In this document: positions 8,597-16,680 of the stretch, one piece after another
Numbering within the stretch: position 1 is the stretch's first letter
Layout: each line of letters begins with the position of its first letter
Assembly: GCA_934318045.1 (NCBI GenBank)
Contig: CAKREY010000001.1
Span: 372,001-436,000, forward strand
Origin: Coprococcus_C sp934318045
GTDB lineage: Bacteria > Bacillota > Clostridia > Lachnospirales > Lachnospiraceae
Length of the DNA: 64,000 nucleotides
Direction of reading: 5' to 3'
Translations under genes and position numbers: made by a program
Notes under the pieces: model-generated
What the model was told of the DNA's origin: nothing
What the model saw: only the letters and a program-made list of their open reading frames with translations
Database searches by the model: none

Positions 8597-9166
8597 TTAA
8601 ACAACACACATATTATACGTCACACTTTCCTTGTATAACATATAGAATAACCTTTGTTGTAATTCAAGGGAATCCATGCCGGTTACACGCACAGTCATAC
8701 TTACTTTATTTCCTTCGTACTGCAAGGAGTTAACTTTGGTTCCGAAATCTCCGAGTACGGAAAGCATATCCTGTATAGACATTCCCTGTTCCGCCTGTGG
8801 ATCGGGTGTCAATTCGATTTTCACACATACATCTGTGTTGCCGGATTCGTCAAGTGCTGTCTTCACTGCGGTATACAATGTCTCAAATTCCGGATCTACA
8901 ATTCCTTTTTCAAGGAAGATTCCATATTGATGATACCGCGACAGCTGCATGACTTTCCGCACATACAGGCGGTACAGTCTGACATCATCGTCATCGCCCG
9001 GGAACCGGTCGTAAATCTGTTGTTCCCGTTTTGGCTTGTAGACACTATCTCCGGTTTTTACCTTTTCTTCTGCTACCTGACCGGAGCAGAACAGACGATC
9101 TGAAAAATAACGATGCAGTTCATCATCTACTGCATTAATCTGTTTTCTTATCTGATCCAATTCCAT
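8597..9166 (-). CDS. Chorismate mutase-like protein with C-terminal extension
   Basis: 189 residues. The first 90 or so match the AroQ chorismate mutase fold: Arg6 in LDQIRKQINAVDDEL, Arg23, Lys34, the Arg47-Glu48 pair in PKREQQIYDR, and a late Gln correspond to the active-site residues of the E. coli domain. This would convert chorismate to prephenate for Phe/Tyr synthesis. The C-terminal half (about 105-189) alternates strands and helices like a small regulatory alpha/beta domain, perhaps ACT-like, but I cannot name it. It is divergent from spoVAA and upstream of pyrC across the palindromic element. Catalytic activity is inferred. Confidence 0.65.
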   Translation of the reverse strand: MELDQIRKQINAVDDELHRYFSDRLFCSGQVAEEKVKTGDSVYKPKREQQIYDRFPGDDDDVRLYRLYVRKVMQLSRYHQYGIFLEKGIVDPEFETLYTAVKTALDESGNTDVCVKIELTPDPQAEQGMSIQDMLSVLGDFGTKVNSLQYEGNKVSMTVRVTGMDSLELQQRLFYMLYKESVTYNMCVV

Positions 9167-9265
9167 TTTGTGATCCGTATTCCTTCCTGAATCTTTTTAA
9201 CCATAATTATTTTTCATTCTACCATAACTCGACAAAAAAAGAAATGTTCTTGCTAGAATTTAACA

Positions 9266-9294
9266 GGATATCCATACAATTTTTTCTCATACTA
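9266..9294 (+). promoter_or_regulatory. Sigma-G-type promoter of the spoVA operon
   Basis: CATACTA (9288-9294) matches the forespore sigma-G -10 consensus (CATWHTA) fully. 17 bp upstream lies GGATA (9266-9270), one base off the GHATR -35 consensus. Transcription would start near base 9301 and gives a leader of about 65 nt to the spoVAA ATG at 9368. This fits the known late forespore expression of spoVA genes. Confidence 0.65.
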
Positions 9295-9367
9295 TGTGTA
9301 TACAGGAAGCAACATAAAAAAACAGACAATCGTTGCAGACTACATGAATGAAAGAAGAGATTTTGTT

Positions 9368-10024
9368 ATGGAGAAAGCAAAAAATGAAGAATTCACGGTG
9401 TATCTTTCCCTTGATGCAAGCACAATGGTCACATCAAAACAGGTGCATATCGAAGATATCGCTTCTGTCTTTTGCAGTAAACCGGATGTCATGCACGCAG
9501 TAAAAAAAATAAAACTATATACATTTCACGATAACGAACAAGAACAGATTGTAATCCATACACTCGCAATCATCGCGGAAATTCTAAAGTATGATACATC
9601 TGTCACTATACAAAACATCGGCAGTGAAGCATGTGTTGTATATTATCGCAATTTAAGTGACGGGCATAAACGGAGTGGAAAAATAAAAGCTGCATTTCTG
9701 ATGCTCCTTGCATTTTTCGGAACTGCCTATTCGATCATGTCTTATAACGGAGACGTCGGAGCGATTTCGTTGCTGCAGGATCTGTATTTTATGTTTACCG
9801 GACTCCCGGCAGGCTCGATGGATACCGGGTACAAATTCGGCATCTTATTTTATTGTGCCGGTCTCTTCTTCGGTATGCTCGTTTTCTTCAACCACGGTTT
9901 CAATCACAAACAAACAGATGATCCGACTCCATTGCAAGTGCAGATGCGCTTGTATGAACAGGATGTCAATGATGCGATCATCATAGACAGCGCACGGGAG
10001 GGAACCGATTGTGATGTGGATTAA
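9368..10024 (+). CDS. spoVAA: Stage V sporulation protein AA
   Basis: 218 residues from the chosen ATG. An N-terminal soluble region (about 1-115, SpoVAA-like beta-rich domain) is followed by two transmembrane segments (AAFLMLLAFFGTAYSIMSY; FGILFYCAGLFFGMLVFF) as in B. subtilis SpoVAA. SpoVA proteins form the channel for dipicolinic acid uptake into the forespore and its release at germination. A GTG at 9296 is in frame, but it abuts the -10 box, so the ATG at 9368 with AGAAGAG upstream is preferred. It overlaps spoVAB by 14 bp. Confidence 0.85.
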   Translation: MEKAKNEEFTVYLSLDASTMVTSKQVHIEDIASVFCSKPDVMHAVKKIKLYTFHDNEQEQIVIHTLAIIAEILKYDTSVTIQNIGSEACVVYYRNLSDGHKRSGKIKAAFLMLLAFFGTAYSIMSYNGDVGAISLLQDLYFMFTGLPAGSMDTGYKFGILFYCAGLFFGMLVFFNHGFNHKQTDDPTPLQVQMRLYEQDVNDAIIIDSAREGTDCDVD

Positions 10025-10436
10025 GACAATTGCTTACTGCCTATTTTGTATCTGCGCAGGAAGCGCAATTTCTGCCGGCTTCGTCGCTTTTATCACCATG
10101 CTTGGCATATTTGACAAGCTGACGGAGCAGATAAAATCCGGCAAACATGTCCACCGCATGGAATCACTGATCATCGCAGGTGTCACAGTCGGAAATGCCA
10201 TCTATCTGTTCGGATTACGGATTCCTGCAGGGCTTGCCGGGTTCTGCATCTTCAACTTGTTTGGCGGTGTCTTCATCGGATGTCTTGCCGGAGCTCTCGC
10301 AGAAACTTTGCAAGTCATGCCAATTCTGTCGCGACGCTTAGGTGTGCGGACATGGCTGCCTTACGTGATTGCCGCAGCAGCGCTTGGGAAAGCGCTCGGA
10401 TGTGCCTGGCAGATTCTTTTTTTCCCGCCTGCATAA
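10011..10436 (+). CDS. spoVAB: Stage V sporulation protein AB
   Basis: 141 residues with about four hydrophobic segments and the pattern expected for SpoVAB, including the GLRIPAGLAGFCIFNLFGG stretch and a following GCLAGALAETLQ-like segment. It is an inner forespore membrane component of the dipicolinate channel. The GTG at 10011 has GGGAGGG eight bases upstream; the ATG directly after it is a second candidate. It overlaps the end of spoVAA, indicating coupled translation. Confidence 0.85.
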   Translation: MMWIKTIAYCLFCICAGSAISAGFVAFITMLGIFDKLTEQIKSGKHVHRMESLIIAGVTVGNAIYLFGLRIPAGLAGFCIFNLFGGVFIGCLAGALAETLQVMPILSRRLGVRTWLPYVIAAAALGKALGCAWQILFFPPA

Positions 10437-10459
10437 TTATCAGAAAGGATGTGTTATCT

Positions 10460-10912
10460 ATGAAAGTCAAGCAAAATGATCAGGAATATAACCGCTTTGT
10501 CGAAGCAGTTACACCAAAGCACAGTTGTGTATCAAACTGTTTACATGCTTTTTTTGTCGGAGGATGTATCTGCCTGCTCGGTCAGGCCATCTACAACCTT
10601 TTTTTGATACAGTTTCAGTATGAGAAGGCAGATGCCATGAGCATCTGTTCGATTCTTCTCGTACTTCTGTCGGTTCTCGCAACTTCGTTTAACTTCTACA
10701 AACCTTTGGCAAAATACGGTGGCGCAGGTGCTTTGGTTCCCATCACCGGATTTGCAAATTCCGTAGCCTCACCAACGATCGAATATAAGAAAGAAGGCGA
10801 GGTATTTGGAAAAGGTGTCAAAGTGTTTACGATTGCCGGACCGGTTATCCTCTTTGGAATTGTCACAAGTTTTCTCGCAGGATTTATATATTGGATTTAT
10901 AAGCTATTATAA
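10460..10912 (+). CDS. spoVAC: Stage V sporulation protein AC
   Basis: 150 residues, the same length as B. subtilis SpoVAC. The conserved AKYGGAGALVPITGFANS segment and the ATIEYKKEG-type loop of the SpoVAC/SpoVAE fold are present. SpoVAC is regarded as a mechanosensitive pore-forming part of the DPA channel. The start (ATG 10460) is chosen because AGAAAGGATG lies just upstream and earlier in-frame starts fall inside spoVAB. Confidence 0.9.
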   Translation: MKVKQNDQEYNRFVEAVTPKHSCVSNCLHAFFVGGCICLLGQAIYNLFLIQFQYEKADAMSICSILLVLLSVLATSFNFYKPLAKYGGAGALVPITGFANSVASPTIEYKKEGEVFGKGVKVFTIAGPVILFGIVTSFLAGFIYWIYKLL

Positions 10913-10946
10913 CCTGTTTTATCAAAAATTAAGGAGAAAAATATAT

Positions 10947-12005
10947 ATGAAAACTATTGAATCAGATGCAAAAACCGCACAGGCAACCGGCAAACAGACG
11001 ATTTGTTTTGCCTGTCCTCCTGCCATCTTAAGCCGCGCTTCTATCGTTGGAGAAATGGAAGGGCAGGGACCTCTGGCGCCATATTTCGACCAGATTGAGA
11101 CAGATCCCGCTTTTGGAAAGGAATCCTGGGAAGAAGGCGAATCGGAGATGGTACGCCGGGCAGTCCAGACTGCCATCACAAAATCCGGGATCAGTAAGGA
11201 CTCCATCCGCTATATATTCGGCGGCGATCTGCTCGGCCAGCTGATTGGATCCACATTCGGGGTAAAAGATTTCCAGATTCCGGTCTTTGGTCTGTATGGC
11301 GCATGTTCCACCTGTGGGGAAGCTTTATCTCTTGCAGCCATGACTGTAAATGCCGGCTATGCATCCCACGTGATTGCTGTGACAAGCAGTCATTTTGGCA
11401 GTGCCGAAAAGCAGTTCCGTTTTCCGCTTGAATACGGAAACCAGCGTCCTTTGTCTTCGACCTGGACAGTGACCGGAAGCGGCGCTTTTCTCGTGGCTGC
11501 CACATCTTTGGAGCAGCCGATGAAAGAATACCCACGGATAAAAGCAGTGACCACAGGGAAAATCGTGGATTACGGTGTGCGGGACAACATGAATATGGGA
11601 GCCTGTATGGCACCTGCTGCTGCGGATGTCATATACCAATGTCTCGAAGATCTTTCCGTCAATCCATCCTATTTTGACAAGATCATCACGGGCGATCTCG
11701 GTATCGTCGGCAGTGAGATTTTGATCAAACTTCTCCGTGACAACGACTACGATATAGAACAGCAGCACATGGACTGCGGAGTTGAAATCTTTTATAACAA
11801 AGAACAGGATACACATAGCGGAGGCAGCGGCTGTGGTTGTGCGGCTGTCACATTTGCCGGTTATATCCTGCATGAGATGGAACAGAAAAAATGGACGCGC
11901 ATCCTGTTTGTCCCGACAGGGGCCCTGCTCTCTACAGTCAGTTTCAACGAAGGCCAGACAATACCCGGAATTGCGCATGCTGTTGTAATAGAAATATCCC
12001 ACTAA
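10947..12005 (+). CDS. spoVAD: Stage V sporulation protein AD
   Basis: 352 residues, a thiolase/ketoacyl-synthase-fold protein that binds dipicolinic acid and is essential for its uptake into the forespore. It shows ILSRASIVGEMEGQGPL at the N-terminus, a GLYGACSTCGEAL segment at the position of the ancestral nucleophile, and a GGSGCGC segment near the C-terminus. The ATG (10947) has AAGGAGAAAA upstream. A longer reading frame exists upstream but overlaps spoVAC and lacks an RBS. Confidence 0.92.
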   Translation: MKTIESDAKTAQATGKQTICFACPPAILSRASIVGEMEGQGPLAPYFDQIETDPAFGKESWEEGESEMVRRAVQTAITKSGISKDSIRYIFGGDLLGQLIGSTFGVKDFQIPVFGLYGACSTCGEALSLAAMTVNAGYASHVIAVTSSHFGSAEKQFRFPLEYGNQRPLSSTWTVTGSGAFLVAATSLEQPMKEYPRIKAVTTGKIVDYGVRDNMNMGACMAPAAADVIYQCLEDLSVNPSYFDKIITGDLGIVGSEILIKLLRDNDYDIEQQHMDCGVEIFYNKEQDTHSGGSGCGCAAVTFAGYILHEMEQKKWTRILFVPTGALLSTVSFNEGQTIPGIAHAVVIEISH

Positions 12006-12075
12006 GCTTCTGCCCATATCTCCGGGATTTTCTGCATAGGAAACCAAGCACAAAAAAGAAAGGAATGTTGCAACA

Positions 12076-12435
12076 ATGGAATATATTATCGCGTTTGTTA
12101 CAGGTGGTATCATCTGTGTTCTATCCCAGATCCTGATGGACACAACCAAACTTATGCCGGGCCGGGTCATGGTGATTCTTGTCTGTACCGGTGTCATACT
12201 CGGTGCTGTCGGAATCTATGAACCATTCTTGGAATTTGCCGGTGCCGGTGCGTTTGTACCTCTGACCGGATTCGGCTACAACCTCTGGAAGGGAATCCGG
12301 GAAGCCGTCGACAAAGACGGATTCCTGGGGCTCTTCCGCGGCGGATTCACGATGGCTTCCGTCGGAACATCGGCTGCTTTGATCTTCTCTTATTTTGCTT
12401 CGCTTATTTTCTCTCCGAAGATGCCGAAGAACTGA
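12076..12435 (+). CDS. spoVAE: Stage V sporulation protein AE (SpoVAEb type)
   Basis: 119 residues, four hydrophobic segments, with FAGAGAFVPLTGFG matching the SpoVAC/SpoVAEb signature. It is the last gene of the operon; neither spoVAEa nor spoVAF follows. RBS AAGAAAGGAATG precedes the ATG. It converges on the PBP gene with only 29 bp between stop codons and no obvious terminator there. Confidence 0.9.
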   Translation: MEYIIAFVTGGIICVLSQILMDTTKLMPGRVMVILVCTGVILGAVGIYEPFLEFAGAGAFVPLTGFGYNLWKGIREAVDKDGFLGLFRGGFTMASVGTSAALIFSYFASLIFSPKMPKN

Positions 12436-12464
12436 AGTTTCGCTTACAAAATCATGCCAGGTCA

Positions 12465-15356
12465 TCACGGTGCAGGTGCTGGCGGCGCCTGTGTCGTCTC
12501 CGGTGCAGGTGCTGGCGGCGCCTGTGTCGTCGGCGCCGGTGCCTGTGTTGTCGGCGCTGGTGCCTGTGTCGTCGGTTCCGGCGTCGTTCCGCCTGTGCTC
12601 TCGAACACAGCACTGATGCTGCCGTTCTCCTGTACATTATTAAACGTATAACTGCTGACTGCACCTACGCTTTGTCCGTTTACAACGACATCTTTGATGC
12701 GGTATCCGCTATTTGGTGTAATGTAGAAAGTTACATTTGCACCCTTTGCAACATTCACAGATCCTGAGATCGATCCACCTTCTCCTGCCGAAGATGTAAG
12801 TGCGATTTCACCTTCCTCCAGCGGTGTGTGAATATCACATACATCGTCTGTGTATGTGTAACCTTCCGAAGATGATCCATTTGCACCGACAAGAATCTTG
12901 TTGCCATTTTCATCCGTCTCTACCGTGAAACTTATGGTCTCCGGACATCCACTATTTGCACGTTTATGCGATTCTGTACAGAACTCAATTGACGCATGAC
13001 CTGTACATCGTTTATTCGGAATATCCGCCTGTGCATAATAATCTGTCGATGTCGGACATCCTTCTCCAGGAAGAAGGCCTGTGATCTGACAGACACTGAT
13101 TGTCGTAATACCATCCGGTTTATCAAAGTCTTTGGATGTATCCTGTCCTTCTAATTCCACAATCTGATCCATGATTGATTTCCACATATATTTATGTGTA
13201 TTCTGACCACCCATATCCACGTTACTATCATAACCCATCCAGATAGAAGCCGTATAATATGGCGTCATACCGCAGAACCACAAGTCATAGTTCGAGGATG
13301 TTGTACCTGTCTTACCTGCGCAGGTCATACCTGACTGCAAACGCGCCGGTGTACCGGTACCACTCGTCACAACGGACTTCATAGCCTCAATCAGCTGCCA
13401 TGCAGTCGTCGGTTTGATTACTTCATGGCTCGTCGGTGTTGTGTTATCGATGATAACATTTCCGTCATGATCAACAACCTTGGAATAAAGAGCCGGCTTA
13501 TTATAGACACCGCCATTTGCAATCGATGCATATGCGGCTGTCATCTCATAGTTTGTGACACCGTGACTAAGTCCGCCAAGTGCACATGCCTGCGTTTTAT
13601 CCGTTAACAACTCACCGGTTGACTTATCCACTTCATTGTCCGCTAGCGACGTATATCCGAACTTCAGCAGATATTCAAACGCCGCCTCCGGTGTCTCCTC
13701 GGTAATCGCTTTTACCGCACAGACATTGATAGAGCTTACAATACTCTTTCGAATCGTGCAGTATCCACTATGTCCACCACCGGCATTTCTGACATCTCCA
13801 CCACTTGCATACTGATATGGTTCATCGTTAAAAGAAGTTGCAAGTCCGGCCTTACCGCTATCAATCAAAGGTGCATACGCTGCGACAATCTTGAATGTAG
13901 ATCCCGGCTGTCGTTCTGCCATCGTCGCACGGTTAAATGCACGGTTTGCAGTCTTGGCTCCCCGACCACCAACCAACGCTTTTACATAACCGGTATGCTG
14001 ATCCATGACCGTAAATGAAAACTGTGGCTGCGGAGATACAGAAAACTTCTCTGCCACATAAGTGCCACCTGTTTCTTCAAGCTTCGCTTCTTTGAATTCA
14101 TCTGCAGCAGCTCTCGCTGCCTCTTCATTTGCGTAGATATTGTTATACTTGGAATTTCCGGTCTGATCAACGAAATAATTGATCAGATGTCCAATGCTGT
14201 AATTATACGTTGTTTCTTTGTCCTGACTTAGAAGCGTAAGTTCATAGCTCAATCCCACTTTTGTGCTGTTACTCAAGTACTCCGGATCATTTATGACATC
14301 ATCACAGATCTTCTGAATTGCTTTATCCTGTACCGAATAAATAGAATATCCACCGGTGTAAATCATCGTTTCTGCTTCTGCTTTGGAACAATTAAACAGA
14401 TTCATGAAATCTTCTGTGAGCTGGTCCAAAATCGCATCCTGATAATATGTGTTGATATCGCTTTCTGCAAGCTGAACCTCATGTTCTTCGTCAATCCGCG
14501 CATAGACATCATCTGCCATCGCCTGGTCATATTGCTGTTTTGTAATATATTCATACTTCAGCATCCGGTCGAGCACCATCTTCCGGCGTTTCGCATTTTC
14601 ATCCGGATTCGCAACCGGATCATAACGGCTGGGATTCTGTGTGATTCCTGCGATGACCGCAATCTCGGAAACAGTGAGTTCATTCATGTTTTTTCCGAAA
14701 TATTTCTCCGATGCGGCCTGGATTCCACTGACGCCCCGACCAAGATAAATCGTGTTCAGATAATATTCGACAATCTCTTCTTTTGTATATTTCTTCTCAA
14801 GTTCAATCGCCAGATACTGCTCCTGGATTTTACGATCCAGCTTGTCCATAAATGTCGTCTCATCCAGACCAACATTAAATACCTGGTTCTTAATAAGCTG
14901 CTGTGTCAGCGTCGAGGCACCTTCGTTGAAGTTACCACTGGATGCACCCTTGACAAATGCACGGAAGATACCGCGCACATCGATTCCGTTATGTGTCCAG
15001 AACCGCGCATCCTCAATCGCGACAAACGCATTCACGAAATCCTTCGGAATCTGGTCATAATATACATACACACGGTTGGAATCAATGGTTGAAATCTCTT
15101 TTTCCACTTTTCCGTCTTTGTCATAAATATTCGACCGGAATCCTTTTGGAACAATACTGATATTGGATACATCCGGTGCATTGTCCAGGATTCCTTTCAT
15201 CATACCAAATCCGGCTCCGGCTCCGGCTATGATCACGGCTATAATACCGACAAGTATGATTTTGAAGAAAATAACCAATACTTTTCTACTGTTTCGCTGC
15301 GTTTTGGAAACAAGTTTTTCCTGTTTTTTCTCTGTTTCCGCTTTTGAATAGCCCAT
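12465..15356 (-). CDS. Class A penicillin-binding protein (PBP1A-like) with InlB-type repeat and Pro/Thr tail
   Basis: 963 residues. Order: cytosolic basic N-terminus; transmembrane anchor (about 24-50); GT51 glycosyltransferase domain with catalytic Glu115 in AIEDARFW and EGASTLTQQL near 145-154; transpeptidase domain with Ser486-x-x-Lys489 (QPGSTFK), Ser542-x-Asn544 and Lys682-Thr-Gly. It polymerises and cross-links peptidoglycan outside the membrane. After the catalytic core come a Cys-containing stretch, a domain resembling the divergent InlB B-repeat (about 855-915, GYRIKDVVVNGQSVG) and a low-complexity tail of TTQAPAP/PPAPAP units running to the stop codon. RBS AAGGGAGG. A consensus-like promoter lies upstream. 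The extra C-terminal modules suggest wall or surface contact, which is inference. Confidence 0.92.
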   Translation of the reverse strand: MGYSKAETEKKQEKLVSKTQRNSRKVLVIFFKIILVGIIAVIIAGAGAGFGMMKGILDNAPDVSNISIVPKGFRSNIYDKDGKVEKEISTIDSNRVYVYYDQIPKDFVNAFVAIEDARFWTHNGIDVRGIFRAFVKGASSGNFNEGASTLTQQLIKNQVFNVGLDETTFMDKLDRKIQEQYLAIELEKKYTKEEIVEYYLNTIYLGRGVSGIQAASEKYFGKNMNELTVSEIAVIAGITQNPSRYDPVANPDENAKRRKMVLDRMLKYEYITKQQYDQAMADDVYARIDEEHEVQLAESDINTYYQDAILDQLTEDFMNLFNCSKAEAETMIYTGGYSIYSVQDKAIQKICDDVINDPEYLSNSTKVGLSYELTLLSQDKETTYNYSIGHLINYFVDQTGNSKYNNIYANEEAARAAADEFKEAKLEETGGTYVAEKFSVSPQPQFSFTVMDQHTGYVKALVGGRGAKTANRAFNRATMAERQPGSTFKIVAAYAPLIDSGKAGLATSFNDEPYQYASGGDVRNAGGGHSGYCTIRKSIVSSINVCAVKAITEETPEAAFEYLLKFGYTSLADNEVDKSTGELLTDKTQACALGGLSHGVTNYEMTAAYASIANGGVYNKPALYSKVVDHDGNVIIDNTTPTSHEVIKPTTAWQLIEAMKSVVTSGTGTPARLQSGMTCAGKTGTTSSNYDLWFCGMTPYYTASIWMGYDSNVDMGGQNTHKYMWKSIMDQIVELEGQDTSKDFDKPDGITTISVCQITGLLPGEGCPTSTDYYAQADIPNKRCTGHASIEFCTESHKRANSGCPETISFTVETDENGNKILVGANGSSSEGYTYTDDVCDIHTPLEEGEIALTSSAGEGGSISGSVNVAKGANVTFYITPNSGYRIKDVVVNGQSVGAVSSYTFNNVQENGSISAVFESTGGTTPEPTTQAPAPTTQAPAPTTQAPPAPAPETTQAPPAPAP
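12470..12590. repeat. Tandem repeats encoding the Pro/Thr/Ala tail of the PBP
   Basis: Within the 3' end of the PBP gene a unit of about 33 bp (GGTGCAGGTGCTGGCGGCGC start) is present twice, followed by two units of 21 bp (GGCGCYGGTGCCTGTGTYGTC). The stretch is much more GC-rich than its surroundings. It codes for APAPTTQ- and PPAPAPETTQ-type units and is likely to vary in copy number between strains. Confidence 0.8.
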
Positions 15357-15418
15357 CGAGCTACCTCCCTTTATATTACATCTTTCTAATCTTTCTTATA
15401 AATATCCAGTTAGATGGC

Positions 15419-15447
15419 ATTATAACAAACTTTTCCATCAAATACAA
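15419..15447 (-). promoter_or_regulatory. Sigma-A promoter of the PBP gene
   Basis: On the minus strand TTGTAT (15442-15447) and a perfect TATAAT (15419-15424) are separated by 17 bp. The -10 lies about 60 bp upstream of the start codon in the divergent gap 15357-15559. Confidence 0.6.
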
Positions 15448-15559
15448 GCGCTTCACATCTTATTCACATATTCTAAACATTTTTCATTTTCTCTATTCTT
15501 TTTGCCAATTATTTGATAGAATAGACCTAGATTACACAATTGACAATTGGAGGCAAAGG

Positions 15560-16648
15560 ATGAAAGGTTTTGTAGGAATCGGTCATGCAGACCAGATTGA
15601 TACAGCGATTGCAGAAGCAACCAACGGTATGAAAAAAGCAGACTTTCTGATTTTAATTGCGCCCTACGCAAAAGTAGAACAGGCCGCCGCGCTTCTCGCT
15701 GAAAAATATCCCGGGACACCGATGCTTGGCACAAGCGGAAATGGCATCGCAAAAGACCGGGTTATCAAAGATCAGATTATAGTCATCGGATTCGCCGGAG
15801 TGGAAGTATGCACCGGGCTCATCGAAGACGTCCGCACAACCCCCGTGAAATCTCTGCATACATTTTTGCAGGATCTCGACCAGATACAACCCGGCAGCTC
15901 AGACACAATCTGTCTGGAATTTATAACCGGAAGCGAGGACAAAGTTTTGTCCACCATTCATATTCCTTTACAGGAAGCTGGTGTTCCGCTTGTTGGAGCA
16001 AGCGCATATGGCGTTTTACTCGGAGAAAAGCACATGGTCATCAAAGATGGCAGATGTTACACCCGCGCCTGCGCATATGCATTTCTAAAAAACAAAAGTG
16101 GAAACATACATGTGTACAAGGAAAATATATATAAACGTCAAAGCAGACGCGCACATTTTGCAACACTTGTAGAACCGGGAACCAAAACATTATTCCAGCT
16201 AGACGGATGCCCTGCGCTGGATTTGTACCAGGAAGAAACCGGTGTTGCACTTGAAGATATCATCCCGGCAATGAAAGAGCACCCGCTTGGGCGTGCACTC
16301 GGAGATGATACTACTATCATCCAGGCAATGTCTGTTGACCGGAACGGCGTCATGTTTAACGGAAAAGCCATCTATGAAAATGACAGCATCTATATCATGC
16401 AATGCGGCGATTACAGGCAGATTCACAACGAGTTGCTTTCGAAGATCCGGAACGATTCGGAAACTTTATCGTTTCTTCTCGGATTTGACAGTGAAAACCG
16501 GCTTAAATTATTTGAAGAAGGGGACTTTCTCACAGAATATATTACTTCGTTTGATTCCCTTTCTGCTTACGCGCTCTTCTCCGGGGATGGTGCACAGCTG
16601 AATAATCAGCATATGAATCAGACACTTATTATCGTTGCATTTGAATAA
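15560..16648 (+). CDS. FIST-domain sensory protein
   Basis: 362 residues. The N-terminal segment MKGFVGIGHADQIDTAIAEA, the ligand-domain strand MLGTSGNGI and the later VPLVGASAYGVLLGEK are typical of FIST (F-box and intracellular signal transduction) N domains. The C-terminal part, with a GRALGDDTTIIQAM region and SLSAYALFSGDGAQLN near the end, corresponds to FIST_C. FIST proteins are intracellular small-molecule sensors, possibly of amino acids. There is no membrane segment and no output domain. The ATG at 15560 has TTGGAGG upstream. It is followed after 32 bp by a cytosolic chemoreceptor-type protein, the presumed output partner. Confidence 0.85.
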   Translation: MKGFVGIGHADQIDTAIAEATNGMKKADFLILIAPYAKVEQAAALLAEKYPGTPMLGTSGNGIAKDRVIKDQIIVIGFAGVEVCTGLIEDVRTTPVKSLHTFLQDLDQIQPGSSDTICLEFITGSEDKVLSTIHIPLQEAGVPLVGASAYGVLLGEKHMVIKDGRCYTRACAYAFLKNKSGNIHVYKENIYKRQSRRAHFATLVEPGTKTLFQLDGCPALDLYQEETGVALEDIIPAMKEHPLGRALGDDTTIIQAMSVDRNGVMFNGKAIYENDSIYIMQCGDYRQIHNELLSKIRNDSETLSFLLGFDSENRLKLFEEGDFLTEYITSFDSLSAYALFSGDGAQLNNQHMNQTLIIVAFE

Positions 16649-16680
16649 CATAAGGATTACAGACAGGAGGTACACGATAT

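Noticed and set aside
9296..9367. Upstream GTG start for spoVAA
   Set aside because: It abuts the -10 of the sigma-G-type promoter, so it would lie at or before the transcription start.
11325..12197. Minus-strand open frame of 290 codons
   Set aside because: It is antisense to spoVAD and spoVAE, which are both clearly real.
12470..12590. Repeats as a CRISPR array
   Set aside because: Units are adjacent without unique spacers and are in frame with the PBP tail.
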